Positions 52,712 through 62,150 of a stretch of 64,000 bases of DNA are shown piece after piece. Within the stretch, counting starts at the first letter, position 1, and the number at the start of each line of letters is the position of its first letter. The position numbers and the translations under genes are program-made. The DNA is taken from NCBI RefSeq assembly GCF_012163145.1, contig NZ_JAAVTX010000001.1, positions 620,001 to 684,000 of the forward strand. Direction: 5' to 3'. This stretch comes from Falsiroseomonas frigidaquae. GTDB lineage: Bacteria > Pseudomonadota > Alphaproteobacteria > Acetobacterales > Acetobacteraceae. The notes below the pieces were generated by a model that ran no database searches, had not been told where the DNA came from, and was given only the letters and a program-made list of their open reading frames with translations.

Positions 52712-55390
52712 TTGGCCGCCACGCCCCAGCCATCCCGCGACCCGCCACATGCCGCAACACCCGCTTCCGTGCTCGCCACCTTGCAGACGGCTGCCGAGGG
52801 TCTGTCGGGCGCGGAGGCGGCGGCACGGCTGGCGCGGCACGGCCCGAACCGGCTGCCGGAGGCCAGGGGCGAGGGCCCGCTGCGGCGCTTCCTGCGGCAG
52901 TTCCACGATGTGCTGATCTACGTCCTGCTCGCCGCCGCCGCGCTGTCCCTGGCCCTGGGCCATGCGCTGGACGCCGGCGTGATCCTGGCCGTGGTGGTGC
53001 TGAACGCGGTGATCGGCTTCGTGCAGGAAGGCAAGGCCGCCCGCGCCATGGAGGCGATCAGCGGCATGATCGACCCCTCCGCCATGGTGCTGCGCGACGG
53101 CCGCCGGCTGCGCGTGCCGGCGGCGGAGATCGTGCCCGGCGATATCGTGCTGCTGGAGGCCGGGGACCGCGTGCCGGCCGACCTCCGCCTGCTGCGCGCC
53201 CGCAACCTGCGGATCGAGGAGGCGGCGCTGACCGGCGAATCCGTGCCGGTGGAGAAGGGCATCGCCGCCGTGCCAGCCGAGGCGCCGCTGGCGGAGCGCA
53301 GCGCCATGGCCTGGTCCGGCACGCTGGTCGCCGCCGGCAGCGGCGCGGGCGTCGCCGTGGCCACCGGCGCGGCGACGGAGCTGGGGCGGATCAGCACCAT
53401 GCTCGGCGCGGTGGACACGTTGCAGACGCCGCTGCTGCGGCAGATGTCGCATTTCGCGCGCCAGGTCTCCGGCACCGTGCTGGCCGTCTCCGCGCTGCTG
53501 TTCGGCTTCGCCACGCTGCTGCGCGACCAGCCGGCGAGCGAGGCCTTTATGGCAGTGGTCGGCATGGCGGTCTCCGCCATTCCGGAAGGGCTGCCGGCGA
53601 TCATGACCATCACGCTGGCGATCGGCGTGCAGCGCATGGCCGGCCGCCGCGCCATCATCCGCCAGCTTCCGGCCGTGGAGACCCTGGGCGCGGTGGGCGT
53701 GATCTGCACCGACAAGACCGGCACGCTGACGCGCAACGAGATGGTGGCGACCACCCTGCTGCTGCCCGGCGACGCCCTGGCCGCCACCGGCGTCGGCTAC
53801 GAGCCGGGCGGCGAGATCCTGCGCGACGGCACGCCGCTGGAACACGGGGCGGAAGCCGCGCTGCGCGACCTGCTGCGCGCCGCGCTGCTGTGCAACGATG
53901 CGGAGCTGCGCGAGGTGGATGGCGCCTGGCGGGTGGAGGGCGACCCGATGGAGGGCGCCCTGGTGGTACTGGCGCGCAAGGCCGGCCTCGACCCCGCGGC
54001 CGAGCGCCAGGCGCATCCGCGGCGGGACGAGATTCCCTTCGACAGCCAGCACCGCTTCATGGCGACCCTGCATCCGGACCCGGAGGGCGGCGACCTCATC
54101 CTGCTGAAGGGCGCGCCGGAGCGCATCCTGGACCTCTGCGCCGATACGCCGGATCTCGACCGTGCCGCCTGGACAGCGCGCGCTGAGGCGCTGGCGGCGG
54201 AGGGTCAGCGCGTGCTGGGCTTCGCCGCGCTGTCCGCCCCCGCCGGCGCGGTGCAGCTTGCGGCGGAGACGCTGGCCGGCGGCCCGCGCCTGCTCGGCCT
54301 GATCGGCTTCATCGACCCGCCGCGGCCGGAGGCGATGGCCGCGGTGCGGGATGCGCGGGAGGCCGGCATCCGCGTGGTGATGATCACCGGCGACCACGCC
54401 GCCACGGCCCGCGAAATCGCCCGCCAGCTCGGCCTCGCGGAGGCGCCGGAGGTGCTGACGGGCGCCGAGCTGGAAAAGCTGGACGATGCCGCGCTGCGCC
54501 GCGCCGTCGGCCATGTGACGGTCTTCGCCAGGACCACGCCCGAACACAAGCTGCGCCTGGTGATGGCGCTGCAGGCCGAGGGCCACACGGTGGCGATGAC
54601 CGGGGACGGCGTGAACGACGCGCCGGCGCTGAAGCGCGCCGATGTCGGCGTCGCCATGGGCGCCAAGGGCACGGAGGCGGCGAAGCAGGCCGCCGACATG
54701 GTGCTGGCGGATGACAATTTCGCCTCCATCGTCGCCGCGGTGCGCGAGGGCCGCACGGTCTATGACAATATCCGCAAGGTCATCGGCTGGACCCTGCCGA
54801 CCAATGGCGGCGAATCGCTGACCATCATCGCCGCGATCCTGGCCGGCATGGCGCTGCCGATCACGCCGGTGCAGATCCTGTGGGTGAACCTGGTCTCCAG
54901 CGTCGCGCTCGGCACCGTGCTGGCCTTCGAGCCGACGGAGCCGGGCACCATGGCCCGCCCGCCACGGCCGCGGCAGGAGCCGATCCTGACCGGGGCGCTG
55001 GCCTGGCAGATCATCTTCACCTCCGTCCTGATGGCCTGCGGCGCCTTCGGCGTGTTCTTCTGGGCGCAGGCCCAGGGCCTGCCGATGGAGACGGCGCGCA
55101 CCATGGTGGTGAACGCCATCGTGGTGATGGAGATCGCGTATCTGTTCAGCGTGCGCTACGTGCACGGCACCTCGCTGACCTGGCGTGGCGTGGTCGGCAC
55201 GCCGGCGGTGCTGGCGGGGCTTGCGGCGATCATCCTGGCGCAGATCGCCTTCACCTGGCTGCCGTGGATGCAGCAGGCTTTTCGGACCACCGCGCTGGGC
55301 ATGGTGGAATCGGCGCTGGTGCTGGCCTGCGGCGCGGTGCTGCTGGTAATCGTGGAGGCAGAGAAATGGCTGCGGCGACGCCACGGCTGA
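52712..55390 (+). CDS. Cation-translocating P-type ATPase (P2-type, Ca2+/cation)
   Basis: Inner-membrane pump of 892 residues. An N-terminal cation-ATPase domain (LQTAAEGLSGAEAAARLARHGPNRLPE) precedes TGES (174-177), SAIPEGLPAIMTITLAIG in M4, the phosphorylation site D334-KTGT, and TGDGVNDAPALK (D632), all intact. M4 PEGLP and M6 NLVSSVALG fit P2 (PMR1/SERCA-like) pumps. I prefer the TTG at 52712, which has GAGGAG nine bases upstream; a GTG at 52691 is an alternative, and the frame further upstream is antisense to the molybdoenzyme gene. It converges with the Mrp operon. Ion identity (Ca2+, Mn2+ or Na+/K+) is uncertain. Confidence 0.92.
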   Translation: MAATPQPSRDPPHAATPASVLATLQTAAEGLSGAEAAARLARHGPNRLPEARGEGPLRRFLRQFHDVLIYVLLAAAALSLALGHALDAGVILAVVVLNAVIGFVQEGKAARAMEAISGMIDPSAMVLRDGRRLRVPAAEIVPGDIVLLEAGDRVPADLRLLRARNLRIEEAALTGESVPVEKGIAAVPAEAPLAERSAMAWSGTLVAAGSGAGVAVATGAATELGRISTMLGAVDTLQTPLLRQMSHFARQVSGTVLAVSALLFGFATLLRDQPASEAFMAVVGMAVSAIPEGLPAIMTITLAIGVQRMAGRRAIIRQLPAVETLGAVGVICTDKTGTLTRNEMVATTLLLPGDALAATGVGYEPGGEILRDGTPLEHGAEAALRDLLRAALLCNDAELREVDGAWRVEGDPMEGALVVLARKAGLDPAAERQAHPRRDEIPFDSQHRFMATLHPDPEGGDLILLKGAPERILDLCADTPDLDRAAWTARAEALAAEGQRVLGFAALSAPAGAVQLAAETLAGGPRLLGLIGFIDPPRPEAMAAVRDAREAGIRVVMITGDHAATAREIARQLGLAEAPEVLTGAELEKLDDAALRRAVGHVTVFARTTPEHKLRLVMALQAEGHTVAMTGDGVNDAPALKRADVGVAMGAKGTEAAKQAADMVLADDNFASIVAAVREGRTVYDNIRKVIGWTLPTNGGESLTIIAAILAGMALPITPVQILWVNLVSSVALGTVLAFEPTEPGTMARPPRPRQEPILTGALAWQIIFTSVLMACGAFGVFFWAQAQGLPMETARTMVVNAIVVMEIAYLFSVRYVHGTSLTWRGVVGTPAVLAGLAAIILAQIAFTWLPWMQQAFRTTALGMVESALVLACGAVLLVIVEAEKWLRRRHG

Positions 55391-55399
55391 AGGGCTGCC

Positions 55400-55750
55400 T
55401 CAATCCTCCGGCAGCGGCGGCACCTCGTCGCTGTTCTCGCGCCGGTCGCGGTACAGCGCGGCGCGGGTCAGCAGCATCAGCGTGACCGGCGTGGTCACCA
55501 CCACGAAGACGATGATCAGCAGTTCATGCAGCACGAAGCGGGTCTGCAGCACGGAAAAATACAGCATGGAGGCCAGCAGCACGCAGCCGATGCCGAGCGT
55601 GCTGACCACGGCCGGCGCGTGCACGCGGTCGTAGAAACCGCGCAGCCGCATCAGGCCGATGGAACCGACCAGCGCCAGGCCGGCCCCCGCCAGCAGCAGC
55701 AGCGCGACCGGCAGTGCCAGCCACAGCGGCAGGTCGGCCGCGCCGTTCAT
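55400..55750 (-). CDS. mrpG: Mrp-type Na+/H+ antiporter subunit G
   Basis: Small membrane protein of 116 residues with three helices. GLALVGSIGLMRLRGFYDRVHAPAVVSTLGIGCVLLASM is the PhaG/MnhG signature. ATG 55750 overlaps the mrpF stop (ATGA). Last gene of the seven-function mrp operon, 9 bp from the convergent P-type ATPase gene. It is needed for assembly or activity of the antiporter complex in other bacteria. Confidence 0.93.
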   Translation of the reverse strand: MNGAADLPLWLALPVALLLLAGAGLALVGSIGLMRLRGFYDRVHAPAVVSTLGIGCVLLASMLYFSVLQTRFVLHELLIIVFVVVTTPVTLMLLTRAALYRDRRENSDEVPPLPED

Positions 55751-56028
55751 TCGATCACCTCGCCCCGCATCAGGAACTTGGCCAGGGCGGCGGTGGCGAC
55801 GAAGCCGAGCAGGGTGATCAGCAGCGCCGCCTCGAAGTAATGCGTGCTGCCGGTGCGGATGCCGAAGACCAGCAGCAGCATGGCGGAGATGATGTACAGC
55901 GTGTCCAGCGCCAGCACCCGGTCCTGCGCCCGCGGGCCACGCAGCACGCGCCACAGCGGGCAGGCCATGGCCGCCACCAGCAGGATCTGCGCCGCCAGCA
56001 CGGCCCAGCCGAACAGGGTGGCGCTCAT
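55747..56028 (-). CDS. mrpF: Mrp-type Na+/H+ antiporter subunit F
   Basis: Small three-helix protein of 93 residues. CPLWRVLRGPRAQDRVLALDTLYIISAMLLLVFGIRTGSTHYFEAALLITLLGFVATAALAKFL is the MnhF/PhaF pattern (quoted segments are GPRAQDRVLALD and LITLLGFVATAALAKF). ATG 56028 overlaps the mrpE stop. The larger open frame upstream is a shadow of mrpE. Confidence 0.92.
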   Translation of the reverse strand: MSATLFGWAVLAAQILLVAAMACPLWRVLRGPRAQDRVLALDTLYIISAMLLLVFGIRTGSTHYFEAALLITLLGFVATAALAKFLMRGEVIE

Positions 56029-56543
56029 TCGAACAGGTCCATCAACTGCCGCTCCCACTTGTCCTTGACGATGCGGACCCACTGCTCCTCGTCGATCATG
56101 TCCAGCACATGCAGCAGCATGATGCTCTCGGCCTCGTCGTAATCCACCCAGACCGTGCCCGGCGTCGCCGTCAGGATGCAGGCCAGCGCCGCCAGGCCGT
56201 AGGGGTTCCGCATGTCCAGCGGCACATGCACGAAGCCGGACCGGCCCTCCCGCGCGCCGGGCACGCGCAGGATGATGCGCGCCACGGCGTTGTTGGAGCG
56301 AACAACCTCCACCGCCACGTCGCCCAGCAGCGCGACCAACGCCCGCAGCCGCCGCAGGGAGGCCAGCGCCGCCAGGCCGCGCGGGCCGGTGGGTGGCAGG
56401 CGCAGCGCCACCAGCACGCGGCAGCCCGCCAGCGCCAGCACGGCGCCGAGCAGCAGCGCGGCCGGGGATGCGCTGTCCTGCAGCAGCATCCACAGCAGCA
56501 GCAGCGACAGCCCGAGCAGCGGGTAGGGCAGCAGGCGCCTCAC
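56025..56543 (-). CDS. mrpE: Mrp-type Na+/H+ antiporter subunit E
   Basis: A 172-residue protein with two N-terminal helices and a cytoplasmic domain. VALLGDVAVEVVRSNNAVARIILRV and YGLAALACILTATPGTVWVDYD match the MnhE/PhaE family, in which the TPGT segment is conserved. GTG 56543 overlaps the mrpD stop as GTGA. Structural subunit of the Mrp complex. Confidence 0.92.
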   Translation of the reverse strand: MRRLLPYPLLGLSLLLLWMLLQDSASPAALLLGAVLALAGCRVLVALRLPPTGPRGLAALASLRRLRALVALLGDVAVEVVRSNNAVARIILRVPGAREGRSGFVHVPLDMRNPYGLAALACILTATPGTVWVDYDEAESIMLLHVLDMIDEEQWVRIVKDKWERQLMDLFE

Positions 56544-58150
56544 GGCATGCCGCCCGGCAGCGCGGTCCGCGCGCCCAGCACGGCCCGCAAATAGCCGCCC
56601 GGCGCGTGCAGCGCCTCCGCCGTCGCCTGCATATAGGCCAGCGCCGGCCCCGCCCCCACGGTCAGCGCCCCGCTCAGCGCCAGCAGCAGCAGCACCGGCG
56701 CCAGTTCCACCACCCGCACCCGCGGAACGCGGATGGCCTGGGGCGCCCAGAACACGGCGATGCCGGCCCGCACCATGGCGATCAGCGTGGCGAGCCCGGA
56801 CAGGATCAGCGCCGCCATCATCAGCCAGGTCGTGGTGGCCACCGGCGTCGGCGCGGTGCCGAGCAGCGGCGACAGGATGGCGAATTTGGCCAGGAAGCCC
56901 GACAGCGGCGGCAGCCCGGCCAGCAGCAGCGCGCAGGCCATGAAGCCGAGGCCCAGTATTGCCAGGATGCCCGGAATGGCGACGCCGGTTTCCTCCGCCG
57001 CGTCGCCCTCGCCGTCATCCTCCCCGGGTCCCAGCGCCTCCCGCGTCACGGCCAGCACGTCGGCGCCAACCTCCCGCGACCGCTCGGCCAGCTCGATCAG
57101 CAGGAACAGCGCGCCGATCGCGAGCACGGAGCCGGTCAGGTAGAACAGCGCGCCGGCGGTCACCGCCACCTGCCCGGTGCCGATCGCGGCCAGCAGCGTA
57201 CCGGAGGAAACCAGCACGCTGGCGCCCGCCAGCCGCGGCAGGTCCTGCGTCGCCAGCACGGCAATGGAGCCGAAGCCGATGGTCAGCAGCCCACCGGCCA
57301 GCAGCCAATCGGCGCCGAAACCGGCGGAGGCCCCGGCCTCCGGCCCGAACAGCAGCAGCCAGACGCGCAGGATGGCGTAGATGCCGACCTTGCTGAGGAT
57401 GGACAGGATGGCCGCCGCCGGCGCCGCCGCGGCGGCATAGGTGCCGGGCAGCCAGAAGCCGAGCGGCCACATCGCCGCCTTGATGAGGAAGGCCACCCCC
57501 ATCACCGCCAGCCCCGCCTCCAGCAGCCCGCGATCCTCTACCGCCACCAGCGGGATTCGCGCGGCGAGGTCCGCCATGTTGAGCGTGCCGCCGATGCCAT
57601 AGACGACGGAGACGCCGACCAGGAACAGCAGGGAGGCGACCAGGTTGATGGTCAGGTAGTGCAGCCCGGCCCGCACCCGCGCAACGCCCGAGCCATGCAG
57701 CGCCATGCCGTAGGAGGCAGCGAGCATCACCTCGAAGAACACGAACAGGTTGAACAGGTCGCCGGTCAGGAAGGCGCCGTTCAGGCCCATGAGCTGGAAC
57801 TGGAACAGCGGGTGGAAATACACCCCCGCCCGGTGCCAGCGCGCCAGGGAAAAGACGAAGGCGGCCAGGCCGAGGCAGCCGGTCAGCACCAGCATCAGCG
57901 CCGAAAGCCGGTCCGCCACCAGCACGATGCCGAACAGGGTGGGCCAGTCGCCCAGCCGGTAGATGCGCACTTCCGGCACCTGCGCCTGCACCAGCAGCAG
58001 GATCGACAGCGCGACGATCAGCAGCAGCGAAAGGGAGCCGATCGCCACCGTCAGGCGGCGCCGGCGGTCACCCGCCAGGATCATCGCCGCGCCGGCCAGC
58101 ATCGGCACGACGATCGGCGCGATCACCAGATGGTCGGTCCAGCCGTTCAC
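56540..58150 (-). CDS. mrpD: Mrp-type Na+/H+ antiporter subunit D
   Basis: Fourteen-helix membrane subunit of 536 residues, homologous to NuoN/NuoM of complex I. Typical segments are FHPLFQFQLMGLNGAFLTGDLFNLFVFFEVMLAASYGM (with the conserved Glu of the proton-path helix in FFEVML), FLIKAAMWPLGFWLPGTYAAA with its Lys, and ILSILSKVGIYAILRVWLLLF. GTG 58150 overlaps the mrpC stop. Probably one of the ion-translocating modules. Confidence 0.94.
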   Translation of the reverse strand: MNGWTDHLVIAPIVVPMLAGAAMILAGDRRRRLTVAIGSLSLLLIVALSILLLVQAQVPEVRIYRLGDWPTLFGIVLVADRLSALMLVLTGCLGLAAFVFSLARWHRAGVYFHPLFQFQLMGLNGAFLTGDLFNLFVFFEVMLAASYGMALHGSGVARVRAGLHYLTINLVASLLFLVGVSVVYGIGGTLNMADLAARIPLVAVEDRGLLEAGLAVMGVAFLIKAAMWPLGFWLPGTYAAAAAPAAAILSILSKVGIYAILRVWLLLFGPEAGASAGFGADWLLAGGLLTIGFGSIAVLATQDLPRLAGASVLVSSGTLLAAIGTGQVAVTAGALFYLTGSVLAIGALFLLIELAERSREVGADVLAVTREALGPGEDDGEGDAAEETGVAIPGILAILGLGFMACALLLAGLPPLSGFLAKFAILSPLLGTAPTPVATTTWLMMAALILSGLATLIAMVRAGIAVFWAPQAIRVPRVRVVELAPVLLLLALSGALTVGAGPALAYMQATAEALHAPGGYLRAVLGARTALPGGMP

Positions 58151-58491
58151 CGGTTACGCTCCCGGCCATCGACGTGGTCGGTGCCGGTCAGGCCGCGCGA
58201 TGCCAGCAGCACCACCAGCAGCAGCGCCGTGGTGGCGAAGCTGATGACGATGGCGGTCAGCGCCAGCGCCTGCGGCAGCGGGTCCGCGTAATCGGCCAGG
58301 GTGCCGACCTCGCCGCGCTGCAGGATGGCGGCCGCCCCGGTGCGAAGCCCGCCGGTGGAGAAGATGAACAGGTTCACCGCATAGGACAGCAGGCAGAGCC
58401 CGATGATGACCTGGAAGGTGCGCGGCCGCAGCAACAGCCACACGCCGGACCCCGCAAGCACACCGATGCCGAGCGACAGGATCAGTTCCAT
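58147..58491 (-). CDS. mrpC: Mrp-type Na+/H+ antiporter subunit C
   Basis: Three-helix protein of 114 residues related to NuoK. VLAGSGVWLLLRPRTFQVIIGLCLLSYAVNLFIFSTG and DPLPQALALTAIVISFATTALLLVV are the MnhC/NuoK-like signatures. ATG 58491 overlaps the stop of the fused mrpAB gene. The upstream open frame is a shadow. Confidence 0.93.
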   Translation of the reverse strand: MELILSLGIGVLAGSGVWLLLRPRTFQVIIGLCLLSYAVNLFIFSTGGLRTGAAAILQRGEVGTLADYADPLPQALALTAIVISFATTALLLVVLLASRGLTGTDHVDGRERNR

Positions 58492-61457
58492 CAGCCCTCT
58501 CCCGCCGGGGTTGCCACCGGCGCCGGATCGCGGCGCGCCATGGCGGGCGGCGTCACGCGCGGTGGCGCCGCGCGATGGCCACGCACGGATTGGTGCGCCA
58601 GCGCCACCAGCATCAGCAGCGTCGCGCCCACCACCAGCATGAACACGCCGATGTCGAAGATCAGCGCGCTGGCGGTCGGTACCTGGCCGATCAGCGGCAA
58701 CTCCACGTAGCCGAAATACGATGTCATGAAGGGCCGCCCGAACAGCCAGGCGGCCAGCCCGGTCCCGGCCGAGATCAGCAGGCCGCCGCCAAGCCACAGC
58801 GGCGGCCGCAGCCGCAGCCGGTCCTCGGTCCAATCGGTGCCGCCGATCATGTATTGCAGGATGATGGCGATGGCGACGACCATGCCGCCGGAGAAGCCGC
58901 CGCCCGGCAGGTCATGCCCGCGCAGCAGCAGGAACACCGCGACCACCAGCATCACCGGGAACAGGATCCGCGTCAGGGTGAAGGGCACCAGCAGCCAGTC
59001 CGCGCCACGCCTGCCGTCGGCGCCGCCGGTCACCGCGACGCCCGCTTCGCCCTCGCCCTGGTCACGCTGCTGTTCCGGTACCTCCACGCTGTCCGCCGCC
59101 GGGCGGAAGCGGCGCAGCAGGGCGAAGGTGGTCAGCGCCACCGCGGCGACGACGAAGATCTCGCCCAGCGTGTCGAAGCCGCGGAAATCCACCAGGATGA
59201 CGTTCACCGCATTGGTGCCGCCGCCCTCGGCATAGGCGCGCGCCAGGAAATCCAGCGCCAGCAGGTCGGGCGGGGTGCGGACCATCACGGCATAGGACAG
59301 CGCCGCCAGCCCGCCGCCGGCACCGATCGCGATGGCCAGGTCGCGGATGCGGCGGGTATTGGTCATCACCTCCGGCCCGCGATCCTGCGGGCCCGGCAGG
59401 CGCTTCGGCAGCCAGCGCAGGCCGAGCAGCAGCAGCACCGTGGTCACCACCTCCACCGTCAACTGCGTCAAGGCGAGATCCGGGGCGGAGAACCAGACGA
59501 AGGTGACGCAGACCACCAGCCCGGCCCCGCCGACCAGGATCAGCGCCGCCAGCCGGTGGTACTTCGCCTGCCAGGCGGCGCCGACGGCGCAGGCCGCGCC
59601 CACCACCCAGACCAGCGCCAGCACCGGATCGACCGGGGAGGGCGAGAGATTGCCCGGCCCGATGCCGCCGGCCCAGATCGCCGCCGCACCGGCCAGGATG
59701 CCGCCGCCGACGATCAGGCGAAGCTGCGGCTGCAGCCGCCTCGTGCCGAGGATCGCCTCCAGCCGCCGCGCCAGGCGCCAGGACAGGAAGACCATCACCC
59801 GGTCGAAGATGCGCCGCGCCTCCAGCCCGCGGAACAGCGGTGGCCAATCGAGGCCCCGGCGCAGGCGCTTCGCCAGCAGCAGGTACAGCGCCACGCCCAG
59901 CGCCAGCGCCACCACGCTCATCAGCAGCGGCAGGTTGAAGCCGTGCCAGACCGACAGGCTGTAATACGGCACGTCCTCGCCCAGCACGGATTGCACGGCA
60001 ATCGCCAGGAATGGCCCCACGGTGGCCGCCGGCAGCACGCCCACCATGATGCAGGCCAGCACCAGGATCTCGACCGGGAAGCGCATCCAGGTTTCCGGCT
60101 CATGCGGCGTGCGCGGCAGATCCACCGGGTCCGGGCCGAAGAAGGCGCCGTGGATGAAGCGCAGCGAATACGCCACGGCAAAGGCGCTCGCCAGCATCGC
60201 CGCCAGCGGCAGCAGGTTGAGCACGCCGCTCAGCGGTGCCTCCGCGGTCAGCGCCTCGGCGAAGAACATCTCCTTAGACAGGAAGCCGTTGAGCAGCGGC
60301 ACGCCGGCCATCGCCGCGGCGGCAACCAGCGCCAGCCTTGCGGTGAAGGGCATCGATCGGTTGAGGCCGGAAAGGCGGCGGATGTCGCGGGTGCCGGTCT
60401 CATGGTCGATGATGCCGGCCGCCATGAAGAGCGATGCCTTGAAGGCCGCGTGGTTCATGATGTGGAACACCGCCGCGACCAGCGCCAATTCGCTGTTCAG
60501 CCCGAGCAGCAGCGTGATCAGCCCGAGATGGCTGATGGTGGAATAGGCCAGCAGCCCCTTCAGGTCGTTCTGGAAGATGGCGATGTAGGCGGCCACCAGC
60601 ATGGTCACCAGGCCGGCGGTGCCGACCAGCAGGAACCATTCCTCGGTCCCCGCCAGCACCGGCCAGAGCCGCGCCATCAGGAACACGCCGGCCTTCACCA
60701 GCGTGGCGGAATGCAGATAGGCGGAAACCGGCGTCGGCGCCGCCATGGCGTGCGGCAGCCAGAAATGGAACGGGAACTGCGCGCTTTTGGTCAGCGCGCC
60801 GAGCAGCACCAGGACCAGCGCGACCAGGTACAGCGGATGCTCGCGGATCAGGTCGCCGGAGGCCAGCACCACATCCAGGTCGTAGCTGCCGACGATATGC
60901 CCCAGCACCAGCACGCCGCCGAACAGCGCCAGCCCGCCGGTGGCCGTGATGGTCATCGCCATGCGCGCACCGTCCCGCGCCGCGGCGGAGTGATGCCAAT
61001 AGCCGATCAGCAGGAAGGAGAAGAGGCTGGTCAGTTCCCAGAAGAAGGCGAGCTGCACCAGGTTGCCCGCCGTCACCACCCCGGTCATCGCCCCCATGAA
61101 GGCGAGCAGGAAGCTGAAGAAGCGCGGCACCGGGTCCTCGGCCGCCATGTAGTAGCGCGCATACAGCACCACCAGCGCGCCGATGCCGCTGACCAGCCCG
61201 GCGAACAGCCAGGCGAAACCATCGATCCGCAGCACCATGTTCAGCCCGAGCGAGGGCAGCCAGGCGAATTCCGCACGCAGCACGCCGCCCGCCGAGACGG
61301 TCGGATAGGCCGCCCAGACCAGCGCCAGGCAGGCGAGCGCAACGCCGCCCGCCAGCCCCGCCGCCAGGTTGCGGGACGCCTTGGGCATGATCGCGGCGAG
61401 GATGGAGGCTGCGAAGGGCAGGCCGACCAGGGCTGACAGCAGCAGGGCGTCAGGCAT
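58491..61457 (-). CDS. mrpA: Mrp-type Na+/H+ antiporter fused subunits A and B
   Basis: Large membrane protein of 988 residues. Residues about 1-650 are the NuoL-like MrpA core (FFWELTSLFSFLLIGYWHHS with the key Glu, TKSAQFPFHFWLPHAMAAPTPVSAYLHSATLVKAGVFL with Lys and His of the proton path). Residues about 690-790 are the MrpA C-terminal module, and residues about 835-970 are MrpB (LTRILFPVMLVVAVFLLLRGHDLPGGGFSGGMV). Fusion of A and B is the hallmark of group 2 mrp operons. It follows the EIIA-like gene by 9 bp. The complex exports Na+ (or K+) in exchange for protons, supporting alkali and salt tolerance. Confidence 0.95.
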   Translation of the reverse strand: MPDALLLSALVGLPFAASILAAIMPKASRNLAAGLAGGVALACLALVWAAYPTVSAGGVLRAEFAWLPSLGLNMVLRIDGFAWLFAGLVSGIGALVVLYARYYMAAEDPVPRFFSFLLAFMGAMTGVVTAGNLVQLAFFWELTSLFSFLLIGYWHHSAAARDGARMAMTITATGGLALFGGVLVLGHIVGSYDLDVVLASGDLIREHPLYLVALVLVLLGALTKSAQFPFHFWLPHAMAAPTPVSAYLHSATLVKAGVFLMARLWPVLAGTEEWFLLVGTAGLVTMLVAAYIAIFQNDLKGLLAYSTISHLGLITLLLGLNSELALVAAVFHIMNHAAFKASLFMAAGIIDHETGTRDIRRLSGLNRSMPFTARLALVAAAAMAGVPLLNGFLSKEMFFAEALTAEAPLSGVLNLLPLAAMLASAFAVAYSLRFIHGAFFGPDPVDLPRTPHEPETWMRFPVEILVLACIMVGVLPAATVGPFLAIAVQSVLGEDVPYYSLSVWHGFNLPLLMSVVALALGVALYLLLAKRLRRGLDWPPLFRGLEARRIFDRVMVFLSWRLARRLEAILGTRRLQPQLRLIVGGGILAGAAAIWAGGIGPGNLSPSPVDPVLALVWVVGAACAVGAAWQAKYHRLAALILVGGAGLVVCVTFVWFSAPDLALTQLTVEVVTTVLLLLGLRWLPKRLPGPQDRGPEVMTNTRRIRDLAIAIGAGGGLAALSYAVMVRTPPDLLALDFLARAYAEGGGTNAVNVILVDFRGFDTLGEIFVVAAVALTTFALLRRFRPAADSVEVPEQQRDQGEGEAGVAVTGGADGRRGADWLLVPFTLTRILFPVMLVVAVFLLLRGHDLPGGGFSGGMVVAIAIILQYMIGGTDWTEDRLRLRPPLWLGGGLLISAGTGLAAWLFGRPFMTSYFGYVELPLIGQVPTASALIFDIGVFMLVVGATLLMLVALAHQSVRGHRAAPPRVTPPAMARRDPAPVATPAGEG

Positions 61458-61466
61458 CCAGGCGCC

Positions 61467-61946
61467 TCACCGGTCATCCTCGGCATCGGCGCCGGCGGCG
61501 CCGTAGCGCTCCAGCACCGCCACCACCTCCTCCGGTGCGGTGGCGCCGCGCAGCCGGCGCAGCGCGGCGGGGGCGCGCAGCGGCCGGCAGGTGGCCGCCA
61601 AGGTGGGCAGGAAGCCCTCCGGCGAGGCCTCGGGCCACAGCACCAGGATCACCAGATCCACCGGTTCCTCGTCCCGCGCCTCGTAGTCTATGGGTTTGGA
61701 CAGGCGGGCGAACAGCATCAGCGGCGGGTGGTCGCCGGCCATCCGCGCATGCGGCAGCGCCACGCCTCGGCCGAGCGCGGTGGAGCCAAGTTCCTCCCGC
61801 GCCTGCAGCGCCGCCAGGATATCGGCCTCCGCCCGGCCGCTGCGGCGGGCGGCCTCGGTTGACAGCGCCTCCAGCACCCGGCGCTTGTTGCCAGCCTCCA
61901 TGTCCAGCAGGACATCGGCGGCCGAGATGTGTTGCGGGGTCACCAT
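61467..61946 (-). CDS. PTS EIIA-like (PtsN/fructose-type) protein at the head of the mrp operon
   Basis: A 159-residue EIIA domain protein. The phosphorylatable His is H66 in ALGRGVALPHARM, and REELGSTALGRG, LFARLSKPIDYEA and VDLVILVLWPEASPEGFLPTLAAT complete the PTS_EIIA_2 pattern. No EIIB/EIIC or HPr gene is near, so it is regulatory rather than transport-related, like EIIA-Ntr. It lies 9 bp upstream of mrpA on the same strand and should be co-transcribed. PtsN controls K+ transport in other bacteria, so I infer phosphorylation-dependent control of the antiporter. Confidence 0.87.
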   Translation of the reverse strand: MVTPQHISAADVLLDMEAGNKRRVLEALSTEAARRSGRAEADILAALQAREELGSTALGRGVALPHARMAGDHPPLMLFARLSKPIDYEARDEEPVDLVILVLWPEASPEGFLPTLAATCRPLRAPAALRRLRGATAPEEVVAVLERYGAAGADAEDDR

Positions 61947-62119
61947 CCTGTCCCGATCCTGTCCTGTGCCGCCAATGCCTCGCCCCGATCCGATGCGCCC
62001 GAGGCGAAGCGCCCGGCTCGACGTGTCCGGCTCGAAGCGTCCAGCCGGGGCAAGACCGCGACGCCCCGGCGGGACTCGGCGGACCCATGGTAGTGGGGTC
62101 CGCCCCTAGAAGAAAGGTT

Positions 62120-62150
62120 ACAAAAAATCAATCCCTGGTGCTGCCACCGG
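62120..62150 (-). terminator. Possible intrinsic terminator at the end of the amidase gene
   Basis: On the minus strand a short stem (GGTG / CACC, 4-base loop, 62137-62148) spans the last codons of the amidase gene, and a run of six T (62122-62127) directly follows the stop. The stem is short, so strength is uncertain. Confidence 0.4.

Noticed and set aside
58575-61436. A 953-codon open frame antisense to mrpA
   Set aside because: Its composition is Gln/His/Arg/Gly rich with no domain pattern, while the opposite strand encodes an unmistakable MrpA/B protein.
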